Shown: positions 1 through 9,023, counted from the first letter of the stretch. The stretch: DNA of 64,000 bases from Mesorhizobium kowhaii (GCF_003253745.1 NZ_MZXV01000056.1:62001-126000); one strand, 5' to 3'. Program-made: numbers and translations. Notes: a model not told the origin generated them from the sequence alone.

Positions 1-379
1 GGGCGCCCTTCGCCTCGGCCTTGTTGGCGACCAGCACGACCGGCTTGCCGGACTTGCGCACGATCTCGGCAAATGTCTTGTCGTCGGGCATCAGGCCGGA
101 TTTGGCATCGACCGTGAAGAAGATCAGGTCGGCCTCGCGGATGGCGATCTCGGTCTGCGCGCGCATGCGGCCGGGCAAGGTCGAGGCGGCGGCATCCTCG
201 AACCCGGCGGTGTCAATGACTTCGAAATGCAGGTCGTAAAGCTTGGCGGCATGAACGCGGCGATCGCGGGTGACGCCCGGCGTGTCATCGACAAGCGCCA
301 GCTTCCTTCCCACCAGCCGATTGAAAAGAGTCGATTTGCCGACGTTAGGTCTGCCGATGATGGCGACTTTGAAGGTCAC
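1..379 (-). CDS. der: GTPase Der (EngA), N-terminal part, truncated by window edge
   Basis: Double-domain GTPase needed for 50S ribosome assembly. The visible first G domain starts VTFKVAIIGRPNVGKS (P-loop), followed by a TPGVTRDRR switch region, DTAGF (G3) and NKAE (G4). The start is a GTG that overlaps the TGA of the upstream TPR gene in a GTGA, so the two are translationally coupled. A yfgM-like gene next to der is also seen in gammaproteobacteria (yfgM-bamB-der). The rest of the protein lies beyond the window. Confidence 0.95.
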   Translation of the reverse strand, partial: MTFKVAIIGRPNVGKSTLFNRLVGRKLALVDDTPGVTRDRRVHAAKLYDLHFEVIDTAGFEDAAASTLPGRMRAQTEIAIREADLIFFTVDAKSGLMPDDKTFAEIVRKSGKPVVLVANKAEAKGA

Positions 380-1041
380 GACGCACTGCCCGACCCGCGG
401 ATAAGCTCGGACATCAAGGTTGCCCGCTCACGGGTGTTGCGCGGGGCGCCGTCGTCGGCGGCAATCTGGTCGAACAGCTTCAGCGCATCCTGGGTCTTGC
501 CTTCCTTCCAGGCGGAAAGACCGAGCGCCTCGCGCGCCGTGTGGCGCAGCGTGTTGGTATCGGATGTAAGCGCCTCGACACGGCTGGACACGTCGGCGAA
601 GGAGCCATGGTCGACAAGCAGGAGCGCTGCCCTGAGGCGTGCCATGTCGCGAATGCCTGAAGGAATGGCCGTGTCGGCGGCAACGTTGTCGAAATCCTTG
701 ACGGCGGCGTCGACGTCGCCCTTGTTGGCCTTGACGGTCGCGGCCCGCATGCGGGCGAGCAGCGGATAAGCGCCGTAGCCGTCCTTCTCCAACTGATCGA
801 GCGCGGTCAGCGCTTCGTCATTCTTGCCGTCATTGGCAAGTTTCAGCGCCTGCGAGAACGCATCGCCGGAGCGGTTGGCGCGCGTCTCGTCCCAATAGCG
901 ATAGCCGACGAAAGCGGCGGTGCCGAGCACCACGAGGATCGCGAGGACAAGCAAGGCGGGACCGAAACGGTCCCACAGCTTCTGCGCCTGTTCGCGACGC
1001 ATCTCGTCGTTGACTTCACGGATAAAACTGTCGTCGGACAT
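376..1041 (-). CDS. YfgM-like membrane-anchored TPR protein
   Basis: 221 aa. A short charged cytoplasmic N-terminus (SDDSFIREVNDEMRREQ) is followed by one transmembrane helix at about residues 29-48 and a periplasmic tetratricopeptide-like domain rich in Ala/Leu helices (TPR_21 type). YfgM-family proteins attach to the Sec translocon and periplasmic chaperones; this role is inferred from family and from the coupling to der. A TTG one codon upstream is possible, but the ATG after it is preferred. Confidence 0.85.
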   Translation of the reverse strand: MSDDSFIREVNDEMRREQAQKLWDRFGPALLVLAILVVLGTAAFVGYRYWDETRANRSGDAFSQALKLANDGKNDEALTALDQLEKDGYGAYPLLARMRAATVKANKGDVDAAVKDFDNVAADTAIPSGIRDMARLRAALLLVDHGSFADVSSRVEALTSDTNTLRHTAREALGLSAWKEGKTQDALKLFDQIAADDGAPRNTRERATLMSELIRGSGSAS

Positions 1042-1249
1042 CAATCAAACCATTCCTGCCCTCGCGGGCCGTTGTCAGCCCGCGTTTTAGCGAAATTTTG
1101 TCGGCATGGAAGGGGTTCGACCGGAAAATCGCCTATTCCCAGGGCAGACGGCCGAAAAGGCCAATCGCACCCACGCCACATTTGCGCGATAGCCGGCTTC
1201 CAGACATTCCCCGAGTCAAGATCAGCCCGAGTTAAGATTCAGAGTGCCG

Positions 1250-2257
1250 ATGTACCGTCCGTTTCGCGTTGTTGCGTTTTCCCTCGCCTCGCTCGCCGTT
1301 GCCGGCGGAGCTTTGGCCGATCCACCGGTGCCACCGACGCCGGCAAAGCCCAAACAGGTCGTCATCATCTCGTTCGACAGCGCCCGCGACATTTCGCAGT
1401 GGAAGCGCAGCCGCGCGCTGGCGCAGCGCACCGGCGCGCATTTCACCTACTTCCTGTCCTGTGTCTTCCTGCTGTCGACGGAGACACGCAAGGAATACAC
1501 GGCGCCCGGCAAAACGGCCGGCAAATCCAACATCGGCTTTGCCGCCTCCAAGCAGGAGGTGACCGAGCGGCTCGAACAGATCGGACTTGCCGCCTCCGAA
1601 GGTCACGACATCGCCAGCCATGGCTGCGGCCATTTCGACGGCAAGGACTGGAGCAAGGCCGACTGGCTGAAGGAGCTCGGTTCGTTCGAGCATATTCTCG
1701 AGAACGCCTATGCGATCAACGGTATCGCGCCCGAACCCAAGGGCTGGCGCGATTTCGCGCGGCATGCGGTGGTCGGTTTCCGCGCGCCGTATCTGTCGAC
1801 AGGCAAGGCGCTCTACGAGGCGCTGCCGGCGGCCGGCTATCAGTTCGACGCCAGCGGCGTCTCGCAGGGCCCTGCCCGGCCGGCGGCCAACCACGGCATC
1901 ATGCGCTTTTCACTGCCGCAGATTCCGGAAGGACCGAAATCAAGGCCGGTCATCGCCATGGACTATAATCTCTATGTCAGACATTCCGGCGGTTTCGAGC
2001 GACCGAGCAAGGCGGACGAGTTCGCCAACCGGACCTATGATGCCTTTCGCGCCGCTTTCGATGCGCAATATCAGGGCAAACGCATTCCGTTGGAACTCGG
2101 CTTCCACTTCGGGCTGATGAATGACGGCGCCTATTGGAACGCGCTGGAGCGCTTTGCCAGCGAAGTCTGCGTCAAGCAGGATGTCGAATGCATCAGCTTC
2201 CGCGACTATGTTTCGCGGCAGGATGCTGCCCAGAAGCAAGCTTCGGTTGGCGGCTGA
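1250..2257 (+). CDS. Polysaccharide deacetylase family protein, exported
   Basis: About 335 aa with a clear signal peptide (RPFRVVAFSLASLAVAGGALA) and a proline-rich linker. A NodB-like fold is suggested by the early strand VVIISFD with the catalytic-type Asp, the metal-site motif SHGCGHFDG (H-x3-H type), and FRAPYLS (R-x-P-Y motif). It probably de-N- or de-O-acetylates an envelope glycan in the periplasm; the substrate is unknown. A GTG two codons upstream is an alternative start. The stop codon sits inside a perfect 8-bp hairpin. Confidence 0.85.
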   Translation: MYRPFRVVAFSLASLAVAGGALADPPVPPTPAKPKQVVIISFDSARDISQWKRSRALAQRTGAHFTYFLSCVFLLSTETRKEYTAPGKTAGKSNIGFAASKQEVTERLEQIGLAASEGHDIASHGCGHFDGKDWSKADWLKELGSFEHILENAYAINGIAPEPKGWRDFARHAVVGFRAPYLSTGKALYEALPAAGYQFDASGVSQGPARPAANHGIMRFSLPQIPEGPKSRPVIAMDYNLYVRHSGGFERPSKADEFANRTYDAFRAAFDAQYQGKRIPLELGFHFGLMNDGAYWNALERFASEVCVKQDVECISFRDYVSRQDAAQKQASVGG

Positions 2258-2265
2258 GCCGCCAA
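2247..2265 (+). terminator. Hairpin with the stop codon as its loop
   Basis: TTGGCGGC-TGA-GCCGCCAA forms a perfect 8-bp stem whose three-base loop is the TGA of the polysaccharide deacetylase gene. There is no T-run on either side, so it is either a weak terminator shared by the two convergent genes or an mRNA 3' protector. Confidence 0.4.
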
Positions 2266-2293
2266 CCCGGTTCGATTTCCAAACCTCAGCTTT

Positions 2294-3553
2294 TTAGGCC
2301 GGATCCTCGGCGCCTTGCCGTTCGAGATAGCGCTGATCGATAGCCGGCAGCGGCTCGCCTTGCAGCGTCGCCTCGAAGGCGCGCAGGCGTTTGTGGACCG
2401 ATTGCAGCTCGACGATGGTCGACCAGGAGGTGAGCAGAAACTGCAGCGAACCCGTCACTTTGCCGAAGGCGTTCGATATCTGGTTCAGTGCGCCGAAGGT
2501 TATCTTGTGCGCCACCAGCGACGGGCCCAGGATCAGCAGCGAGAAGATGTTGTCAGCCTGCAGATACGTATACCGGACCACGTTGAAATAGATGTAGTGG
2601 AAATAGAGCCTGAAATAGTTGTGACGAACGTTCGCGAACAGCTCGGCAGTGGTGGCTGGCTGCGCCCTCTCCGCATGATCCTCGCCGTAGACCAATTCCT
2701 TGCGGTAGGCGGCTTCGACACGCTGGTTGCGGAATTGTAGTCCCGGAAGTTTCAGGCCGGCAATCATGACCGAAATCGTCCCGAACAGACACCAGGCAAG
2801 CGCTGCGACAACCAATGGCTGGGGAATCGCGCCGATGATCGGCAACTCGGTGATATGGGCCTGCAATTGGATCATGACCGGCAAGAAGGCGATCAGGGTC
2901 ATGATCGACTGGACGAAGCTTGAGCCGAGATCCTCCATGATCTGCGAGAACCGCATCGTGTCTTCCTGGATACGCTGCGAGGCGCCCTCGATATGGCGTA
3001 GCCTGCCCCAGTTTTCGACGAAATAATTGTTCATCGCCGTGCGCCAGCGGAAGATCCAGTGGCTGACGATGAAGGCGTTGACCACCTGCACATTCATGCC
3101 GACCAGCGCGAGCCACGAAAAATCGGCCAATCCGATGTAAAATTCTCCGTTGGTCGACTTTCCGGTTCCCGACATCAGTCCCTGCACATAGTCGAAGAAA
3201 GGCCCGTACCAGGCGTTGACGGCGACGCTGACCTGCACATTGAAATAGATGAAGAACAGGATGACCGCGGTCATCAGGATCGACCAGCGCTGCCATGGAT
3301 GCGGCGAATACCAGCTCCAGAACGCGTAGAAGACGAGCACGCAAAAGGCGAAATAGAGATAGAACCAGAGAAACGGCGGCGACAAGAGGATGGCGATGCC
3401 GATGATGGGGGGCGCGCCAGCCGCGGCGGGCGGCAGTCCAAAAACCGCACCCAACTGCTCCCCGCCGAAAAACCAGAACAGGATTGCCGCAAGGCTCCAG
3501 ATGGCTGCCGAAGAGAAAAAAAGCTTCGGCTGCGGGAAGAAGGATACAAACAC
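2294..3553 (-). CDS. bacA: SbmA/BacA-family peptide transporter
   Basis: 419 aa, all-helical membrane protein beginning MFVSFFPQPKLFFSSAA like rhizobial BacA. It has at least seven hydrophobic segments and the family signatures WRTAMNNYF, HIEGASQRIQEDT and RHNYFRLYFHY. The family (SbmA_BacA) imports proline-rich and cysteine-rich peptides using the proton gradient. In rhizobia it protects bacteroids from plant NCR peptides and affects very-long-chain fatty acid modification of lipid A; that symbiotic role is known for orthologues and inferred here. It is monocistronic and convergent with the deacetylase. Confidence 0.93.
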   Translation of the reverse strand: MFVSFFPQPKLFFSSAAIWSLAAILFWFFGGEQLGAVFGLPPAAAGAPPIIGIAILLSPPFLWFYLYFAFCVLVFYAFWSWYSPHPWQRWSILMTAVILFFIYFNVQVSVAVNAWYGPFFDYVQGLMSGTGKSTNGEFYIGLADFSWLALVGMNVQVVNAFIVSHWIFRWRTAMNNYFVENWGRLRHIEGASQRIQEDTMRFSQIMEDLGSSFVQSIMTLIAFLPVMIQLQAHITELPIIGAIPQPLVVAALAWCLFGTISVMIAGLKLPGLQFRNQRVEAAYRKELVYGEDHAERAQPATTAELFANVRHNYFRLYFHYIYFNVVRYTYLQADNIFSLLILGPSLVAHKITFGALNQISNAFGKVTGSLQFLLTSWSTIVELQSVHKRLRAFEATLQGEPLPAIDQRYLERQGAEDPA

Positions 3554-3668
3554 TGTGGCGAATTCCTCGGTCTATGCGCAAATCAGCGGGGTTCGGCGGG
3601 CATAAAGTCACACATTAGTTGGAAAGAAAATGCCCGTGCCCAATGCCCAGCATCGAGCAAACCCACAA

Positions 3669-4829
3669 TCATGGCGATTTTGGCGCGGCCGACCATATGA
3701 TGGCGCCGGAGACGACCAGCATGGCAGCGGCGGTGATCGAGGCGAGGAAGAAATCGCCTGATGCCTGCGCCAGCAGCCCGGCGGCGACCGGGCCGATGAT
3801 CTGGCCAAGACCGAACGACGCCGTCATCAGGGCGAAGATACGCCGCGGCGCCCTTGGCGCCTGTTGCCGCGCGGCCTGCAGGCCAAGTGCTGTGATGGCA
3901 ATGAAGGTGCCGCCGAGCAGCAGGCCGCCAAGCAGCGGCCCTGTGCGCCCGCCGATAGCCACGCTGGCGGTGACGCCGACGACTTCGACGAAGCATCCCA
4001 GCGCATAGGCGGCATAGAGCCCGATCCGTCCGGCGATCTTCTGCCAGAGCCAGGTCGAGGGGAAGCCGGCAAGGCCGGCGACCATCCACACCATGGCCTC
4101 GAAGACGCGGCTGCCGCCGCCTTGCCGGACGATGGCGACCAGGAATGTCGCCGTCACCACGTAGCCAAAACCAAACAGGCCATAGGCGACGATGATCTTG
4201 ATCAGCGACCGGTCCTTCGGCAGCGCCGGCTCACGGGTGGTTTCGCCATTGGTCAGTGGGCCCTCGTTTGCCAACAGTGCCACGACGACGAAACCGCAAG
4301 CCGAAATTGCCGCCGACCACAGCCAGCCCGCCGCCCAGCCGGCATGTTCGGTGACCAGCACCGCCATCATCGCCGCCGACATCGCGATGCCGAGGCCAAC
4401 GCCGCCAAAATGCCACGCCTGCAGGTCGCTGCGGCCGGCAGCGTTTATATGGCTGAAAACGATGCTGGCCATGAACACCATGACGAAGGCGCTGGCCAGA
4501 CCGGCCAGAAAGCGGATGACGAGAAAGGCGACCATGGTGTCGGTCAGCCCCATCAGGGCTGCCAGGACAGCGCTGGCGCCGAGACCCACCAGCATCAGCA
4601 GGCGCTCGCGCCCATGCGCCCAGCCGCCCGCCGCCACCAGCGCGCCGACGAGGTAGCCGAGATAGTTGGCGGAGGCGATCCACCCGGCATCGGCCGGCGA
4701 CAGATGGAGTTCTTCCATCATGCCGGGCAGGATCGGCGTGTAAACGAAGCGGCCGATGCCCATGGCAACAGCCATGGCGATCATGCCGGCGAAGGCGAAA
4801 CGCAGTGCTGTCGAGGTGGCTGATATCAT
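3669..4829 (-). CDS. YbfB/YjiJ-family MFS transporter
   Basis: 386 aa from the ATG that begins MISATSTALRFAFAGM. The open frame extends 27 codons further upstream, but that part is arginine-rich and lacks a ribosome site. About twelve hydrophobic segments are visible; GIGRFVYTPILPGM in the first helices is characteristic of the YbfB/YjiJ (MFS_4) family. Its substrate is unknown. The stop lies about 115 bases upstream of the bacA start, on the same strand. Confidence 0.85.
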   Translation of the reverse strand: MISATSTALRFAFAGMIAMAVAMGIGRFVYTPILPGMMEELHLSPADAGWIASANYLGYLVGALVAAGGWAHGRERLLMLVGLGASAVLAALMGLTDTMVAFLVIRFLAGLASAFVMVFMASIVFSHINAAGRSDLQAWHFGGVGLGIAMSAAMMAVLVTEHAGWAAGWLWSAAISACGFVVVALLANEGPLTNGETTREPALPKDRSLIKIIVAYGLFGFGYVVTATFLVAIVRQGGGSRVFEAMVWMVAGLAGFPSTWLWQKIAGRIGLYAAYALGCFVEVVGVTASVAIGGRTGPLLGGLLLGGTFIAITALGLQAARQQAPRAPRRIFALMTASFGLGQIIGPVAAGLLAQASGDFFLASITAAAMLVVSGAIIWSAAPKSP

Positions 4830-4950
4830 TGCAGCGCACAATAAATGCAGGGATCGCTGAAACAATCCGCCATCTGTTGGGCCAGTACGGCCACAACGCG
4901 CGGCGCTCACCTCGACTTTTGCTTAAGCCGGAAAGCGTGACATCCGCTCA

Positions 4951-5094
4951 GAGACCGTTTCGAAATTCGCTCTGGCGAGTCATATGGTGGTGGTTTCGAG
5001 AACCGTAGCGCAGCGGACATTTGGTCCGTGAGCAACGGAAGCGCAGAAAACGCCATCAGATGGCCGCCAGAGTAGAATTTCCAAACAGTCTCTC
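4951..5094. repeat. Palindromic repeat element with about 27-bp terminal inverted repeats
   Basis: The left end (GAGACCGTTTCGAAATTC then CTCTGGCG) is the imperfect inverted copy of the right end (CGCCAGAG then AGAATTTCCAAACAGTCTC). Pairing continues inward through CATATGGTGG/CCATCAGATG to a central CGGAC-ATTTG-GTCCG hairpin. The whole ~144-bp unit could fold into one long cruciform. It resembles non-coding palindromic elements of the RIME/MITE type in rhizobial genomes. It contains no coding frame and abuts the 3' end of the next small gene. Confidence 0.6.
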
Positions 5095-5317
5095 AGCAGC
5101 GTCCACCGAAACCGGCTTGCAATGAGGCGGTCTCGTACACCGTCCGCTGCGCCGTCAACCTGAACGGCACGTCACCCAATTCGCGCTCCGACATGGTGTT
5201 GAGCACGGGATGCGAAAGCGGATCGGTCAGCCATCTCTGCGTCTCGCTCTCGCGGCCTGGCTCATGCGGAGCATCCGTCGCGAACAAGACTTTCAGCGAT
5301 GACAACATGCTCAGCAT
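5093..5317 (-). CDS. Small hypothetical protein (74 aa)
   Basis: I chose the ATG beginning MLSMLSSLKVLF because GCGGAG lies six bases upstream; a TTG 20 codons further up is the only longer start. The centre reads WLTDPLSHPVLNTMSEREL then GDVPF, a pattern I associate with small uncharacterised rhizobial proteins. There is no signal peptide or membrane segment. It is divergent from the following LysR gene. Its stop codon lies in the last bases of the adjacent palindromic repeat, so the C-terminus may have been changed by that element. Function unknown. Confidence 0.5.
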   Translation of the reverse strand: MLSMLSSLKVLFATDAPHEPGRESETQRWLTDPLSHPVLNTMSERELGDVPFRLTAQRTVYETASLQAGFGGRC

Positions 5318-5412
5318 TTTCGGCTCCGCGGGTCTGGTTCCCGTCGATAAAGTCTGCCGTTTCGATGTGTCTTTCAATTGAGATTTCAGCCGGATCGGTT
5401 TAGAAAATCTGT

Positions 5413-6411
5413 ATGGCTATGCTCAACCGCGTCCACCTCAACGGCCTTCGCGCCGTCGAAACCGTCGCCCGTCTCGGCTCGCTTGCGGCGGCCGCTGGTG
5501 AACTCAACGTTTCCGTCAGTGCCGTCAGCCAGCAGATCAGTCGCACCGAGAAGCAGCTCGGCCAGGCGCTGTTCGAGCGGACGGCGAGCGGTCTCGTGCC
5601 GACCGAATTCGGCGCCGTCTTCGCGGCCCGCCTGGGTGCGGGGTTTCGCGAGCTTGCCCAGGCCGTGGCGCTGGCCGACGAGGCGACGCAATGCACATTG
5701 GTGGTTTCGGTGGCGCCGGCCTTTGCCTCGAAATGGCTGCTGCCGCGACTGTCGCGTCACTTCGCGCGGCATCCCAACGTGCTGTTGCGCATCGACGCTT
5801 CAGTGCGGCTGGCCGATCTCGATCATTCCGACATCGACATTGCCATCCGGCTTGGCGACGGCAAATGGCCGGGCGGGCGGGCGGAACTGCTGCTGGCCCA
5901 GGAAGTCTTTCCGGTCTGCGCCCCGGTGATCGCCAGAAAACTGAACTCGATCGAGGATCTTGCCCAGACCTGCGCTATCACCGACGAGCGGGCGATGATC
6001 AATTGGGAAAGCTGGTTCGAGGCAGCCGGTGTTCCGCCCGTCACTTTCCTGAAGGGGGCGCGCTTCACCGACCCGATGCTGTGCCTGGAGTCAGCGATTG
6101 CCGGCCATGGCGTGATGCTCGGCTGGCAATTGCTCACCGCCGATGCACTGGCCGACGGGCGGCTGGTGGCGCCGTTCGGAATCCGCGCCCAGAGCGGGCT
6201 CGGCTATTGGCTGGTGACCTCCTCCACCAAGGGCGAAAGCCGCAAGGTCCGGGACTTCAAGGTCTGGATCAAGGAAGAGATCGAGGCGACGATGGTACAG
6301 TTCGGGTCCGCGAATGCGGCCACCGCATCCTCCGGTGCGTTCACGGTGGAAAGGACGGTGGCACCGCTCTATGGTGGATCAGACATCAAACTACGGCAGG
6401 CAGGATCATGA
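5413..6411 (+). CDS. LysR-family regulator (GcvA-like)
   Basis: 332 aa. An N-terminal winged HTH (LNGLRAVETVARLGSLAAAA, then SVSAVSQQISRTEKQLG) is followed by a LysR substrate-binding domain containing the GcvA-subgroup motif FTDPMLCLESAIAGHGVML. The last ~35 residues are a low-complexity tail. Its TGA overlaps the ATG of the M29 peptidase (ATGA), so this regulator is co-transcribed with the enzyme rather than divergent from it, which is unusual for LysR proteins. Confidence 0.88.
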   Translation: MAMLNRVHLNGLRAVETVARLGSLAAAAGELNVSVSAVSQQISRTEKQLGQALFERTASGLVPTEFGAVFAARLGAGFRELAQAVALADEATQCTLVVSVAPAFASKWLLPRLSRHFARHPNVLLRIDASVRLADLDHSDIDIAIRLGDGKWPGGRAELLLAQEVFPVCAPVIARKLNSIEDLAQTCAITDERAMINWESWFEAAGVPPVTFLKGARFTDPMLCLESAIAGHGVMLGWQLLTADALADGRLVAPFGIRAQSGLGYWLVTSSTKGESRKVRDFKVWIKEEIEATMVQFGSANAATASSGAFTVERTVAPLYGGSDIKLRQAGS

Positions 6412-7664
6412 CCACACATTCGCGCGGCGTTTCCGCATCGATCGACCCGGTGAAGCTCGACAGGCTGGCGGAAGTCGCCATCAAGGTTGGACTGCAGTTG
6501 CAGCCCGGACAGGACCTGGTGCTGACGTCATCGATCGCGGCGCTGCCGCTGACCAGGCGGATCGTCGAGCATGCCTACAAGGCCGGCGCCGGACTGGTGA
6601 CGCCGATCTTCAACGACGACGAGATGACGCTGGCGCGCTATCGCTTCGGCGCCGATGCCGGTTTCGACCGCGCTGCCGGGTGGCTCTATGAAGGCATGGC
6701 GAAGGCCTTCGCCAACAATGCGGCGCGACTTGCCGTGCGCGGCGAGGATCCGTCGCTGTTGTCGGCGCAGGATCCGGCGAAAGTGGCGCGCGCCAACAAG
6801 GCGAATTCGATGGCCTACCAGCCGGCGCTGGAAAAGATCACCGGCTTCGACATCAACTGGAACATCGTCGCCTATCCGGACCTCGCCTGGGCCAGGCAGG
6901 TTTTCCCTAGCGATGCCGACGACGTTGCCGTGGCCAAGCTCGCCGACGCCATCTTCGCCGCCTCGCGAGTCGACGTCGAAGACCCGATCGGCAACTGGAA
7001 GGCGCACAATGCAGCGCTTCGTGGCCGCACCGAATGGCTCAACGGCCACAATTTCCATGCGCTGCATTTCACTGGGCCGGGCACCGACCTGACCGTCGGG
7101 CTGGCGGACGGCCATGAATGGATGGGCGGCGCCTCGACCGCCAAGAACGGCATCACCTGCAATCCCAACATCCCGACCGAAGAAGTCTTCACCACGCCGC
7201 ATGCCAGGCGCGTCGAGGGCCATGTCTCCTCGACCAAGCCGCTGTCCTACCAGGGCACGCTGATCGACGAGATTTCGGTGCGTTTCGAGGAGGGCCGGAT
7301 CGTCGAGGCGAAGGCTTCGAAAGGCGAGGACGTGCTGAAGAAGGTGCTCGACACCGACGAAGGCGCGCGCCGTCTCGGCGAGGTGGCGCTGGTGCCGCAT
7401 TCCTCGCCGATCTCGGCGAGCGGCCTGTTGTTCTTCAACACGCTGTTCGACGAGAACGCCGCCTGCCACATCGCGCTCGGCCAGTGTTATTCGAAGTGCT
7501 TCGTCAATGGCGCCTCGCTCAGCCAGGACGAAATCGCCGCGCGTGGCGGCAACAAGAGCTTCATCCACATCGACTGGATGATCGGCTCGGACAAGATCGA
7601 CATCGACGGCGTCCACAAGGATGGCGCCCGCGTGCCGGTGATGCGCAAGGGCGAGTGGGCCTGA
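6408..7664 (+). CDS. M29-family metallo-aminopeptidase
   Basis: 418 aa from the ATG that overlaps the LysR stop; the reading frame stays open far upstream, but that part is a shadow of the LysR gene. M29 (thermophilic AmpS/PepS) signatures are present: the acidic ligand in NIPTEEVFTTP, a second Glu in GEVALVPHSSPI, His in ACHIALGQCY and His/Asp in FIHIDWMIG, together forming the two-metal site. It removes N-terminal residues from peptides in the cytoplasm. Coupling with a LysR gene suggests peptide- or amino-acid-responsive expression. Confidence 0.9.
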   Translation: MTTHSRGVSASIDPVKLDRLAEVAIKVGLQLQPGQDLVLTSSIAALPLTRRIVEHAYKAGAGLVTPIFNDDEMTLARYRFGADAGFDRAAGWLYEGMAKAFANNAARLAVRGEDPSLLSAQDPAKVARANKANSMAYQPALEKITGFDINWNIVAYPDLAWARQVFPSDADDVAVAKLADAIFAASRVDVEDPIGNWKAHNAALRGRTEWLNGHNFHALHFTGPGTDLTVGLADGHEWMGGASTAKNGITCNPNIPTEEVFTTPHARRVEGHVSSTKPLSYQGTLIDEISVRFEEGRIVEAKASKGEDVLKKVLDTDEGARRLGEVALVPHSSPISASGLLFFNTLFDENAACHIALGQCYSKCFVNGASLSQDEIAARGGNKSFIHIDWMIGSDKIDIDGVHKDGARVPVMRKGEWA

Positions 7665-7691
7665 CAGCCACCGCCGCCTACGGAGGGTCCG

Positions 7692-8045
7692 GTGGCCTTC
7701 GACCTGGTGGTCAAGCGGATTTACGAGCCGCCGGCGCCTGATGACGGGCAACGGGTTCTGGTCGACCGGATCTGGCCACGCGGCGTCAGCAAGCAAGAGG
7801 CCGGGCTGACGCTGTGGTTGAAGGAGATCGCACCGAGCGATGATCTGCGTGGATGGTTCGGGCATGCGCCGGCGCGCTGGGCGGAGTTTCAGAAGCGATA
7901 TCGTGCTGAGCTGGACGGCAACGAAGAGGTGGTTGGGCAGTTGCGTGCCTTGCTCGACAAGGGAAAGGTCACGCTGCTCTACGGTGCGCGCGACGAGGCG
8001 CACAACAATGCGGTGGCGCTGGCGGTGTATCTGCGCGCGGCTTGA
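7692..8045 (+). CDS. DUF488 family protein
   Basis: 117 aa starting at GTG with GGAGGG five bases upstream. The N-terminal LVDRIWPRGVSK and the conserved APSDDLRGWFGH segment identify the DUF488/YeaO-like family. A C-terminal VTLLYGARDEAHNNAVAL reads like the usual family ending. It follows the aminopeptidase by 27 bases and is probably in the same operon. Biochemical function is unknown; a nucleotide or heavy-metal role has been speculated for relatives. Confidence 0.85.
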   Translation: MAFDLVVKRIYEPPAPDDGQRVLVDRIWPRGVSKQEAGLTLWLKEIAPSDDLRGWFGHAPARWAEFQKRYRAELDGNEEVVGQLRALLDKGKVTLLYGARDEAHNNAVALAVYLRAA

Positions 8046-8099
8046 GGCGTGCCTACGCCCTGAAACTGCGGAAATTGGCGAAAGCCGAAGCAACATCTG

Positions 8100-8122
8100 A
8101 TCTCCCCCCTTGCGGGGGAGAT
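8100..8122. repeat. ATCTCCCCC hairpin, rhizobial intergenic repeat type
   Basis: ATCTCCCCC and GGGGGAGAT form a 9-bp stem around CTTGC, followed by TTGGCAG. G/C-box hairpins like this recur between genes in Mesorhizobium-type genomes. It lies between convergent genes and could also serve as a bidirectional transcription barrier. Confidence 0.45.
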
Positions 8123-8146
8123 TGGCAGCTTCGCCGTCCCGTTGGC

Positions 8147-8503
8147 CTACTTCAACCCGCCCACCGCCTGCTGATAAACATCCGGCTTGAAGCCGACGAG
8201 AATCCTGTCGCCCAATTCCAGCACCGGCCGCTTGATCATCGTCGGCTTGGCCAGCATCAGCGCCTTGGCCCTCTTTTCGTCGAGGCCCTGCTTGTCCCTG
8301 TCCGCCAGTTCGCGGAACGTAGTGCTCGCCTTGTTGAGCAGGATTTCCCAGCCGACCTTGCCGACCCAGCCATCCAGCCGCTTCTCGTCCAGTCCCTCCG
8401 CCCTGTAGTCGTGAAACCGGTAGGGCACCTCATGACTTTCCAGCCAGACGCGCGCCTTCTTGACCGTGTCGCAGGTGGTGATGCCGTACATCGTGATCGT
8501 CAA
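8147..8503 (-). CDS. ArsC/Spx-family reductase-like protein (YffB type)
   Basis: 118 aa from a TTG start; an internal ATG four codons later would cut off the first beta strand. MYGITTCDTVKKARVWL carries one active-site cysteine in the CxxxK arrangement of the ArsC/YffB thioredoxin fold. MLAKPTMIKRPVLEL is the family Arg motif (IKRPVL). YffB-type members are probably glutathione-linked reductases rather than true arsenate reductases; no arsB or arsH lies nearby, so I do not assign arsenic resistance. Confidence 0.85.
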   Translation of the reverse strand: MTITMYGITTCDTVKKARVWLESHEVPYRFHDYRAEGLDEKRLDGWVGKVGWEILLNKASTTFRELADRDKQGLDEKRAKALMLAKPTMIKRPVLELGDRILVGFKPDVYQQAVGGLK

Positions 8504-8666
8504 AACAGTTGCCCTTCGGACTTCGAATCTGACCGCAGATTAGGGACGCTCCGCGTGCTTTTCCAGCGGCCTCTCAGGCGTCCCCGTGATTTCGGGCTTG
8601 CCAACACTAAGGAATTCTCCTAAGTATCTTTCCGAGCCATTTTTGATGGCGCCCCAGGACCGACCA

Positions 8667-9023
8667 ATGACCAGCCTCCAGACCGCAAATCCGAGCCCCC
8701 CGCCGATCGACGGCATCTTTCGCGCATTGTCCGACCCGACGCGGCGACGCGTGGTGGAGCGGCTGAACCGCAGCCCCGCCTCGGTCAGCGAACTCGCGCA
8801 GCCCTTCGACATGGCGCTGCCCTCCTTCATCGAGCATCTCAGGGTTCTCGAAGGCTGCGGGCTGGTGCATTCGCAAAAGACCGGCCGGGTCAGGACCTAT
8901 CAATTGGCGCCTGAGCCGCTGAAGCTCGCCGAAAACTGGCTGGCCGAACAGCGCACACTGTGGGAGCGCCGCCTCGACCAGTTCGACGCCTATGTGATGA
9001 CACTCAAGGAGAAAGACGCATGA
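8667..9023 (+). CDS. ArsR-family winged-helix regulator
   Basis: 118 aa from the ATG with AGGA seven bases upstream. IFRALSDPTRRRVVERL is the typical ArsR first helix, followed by the recognition region ALPSFIEHLRVLEGCGLV and the wing. No metal-binding cysteine pair is present, so it is not a metal sensor of the ArsR/SmtB cysteine type. Its TGA overlaps the start of the SRPBCC gene (ATGA), the standard ArsR-AHSA1 pair. Confidence 0.88.
   Translation: MTSLQTANPSPPPIDGIFRALSDPTRRRVVERLNRSPASVSELAQPFDMALPSFIEHLRVLEGCGLVHSQKTGRVRTYQLAPEPLKLAENWLAEQRTLWERRLDQFDAYVMTLKEKDA

Noticed and set aside
8147..8503. Arsenate resistance locus
   Set aside because: The ArsC-fold and ArsR-type genes are separated and convergent, the ArsR protein lacks metal-binding cysteines, and no arsenite pump is present.
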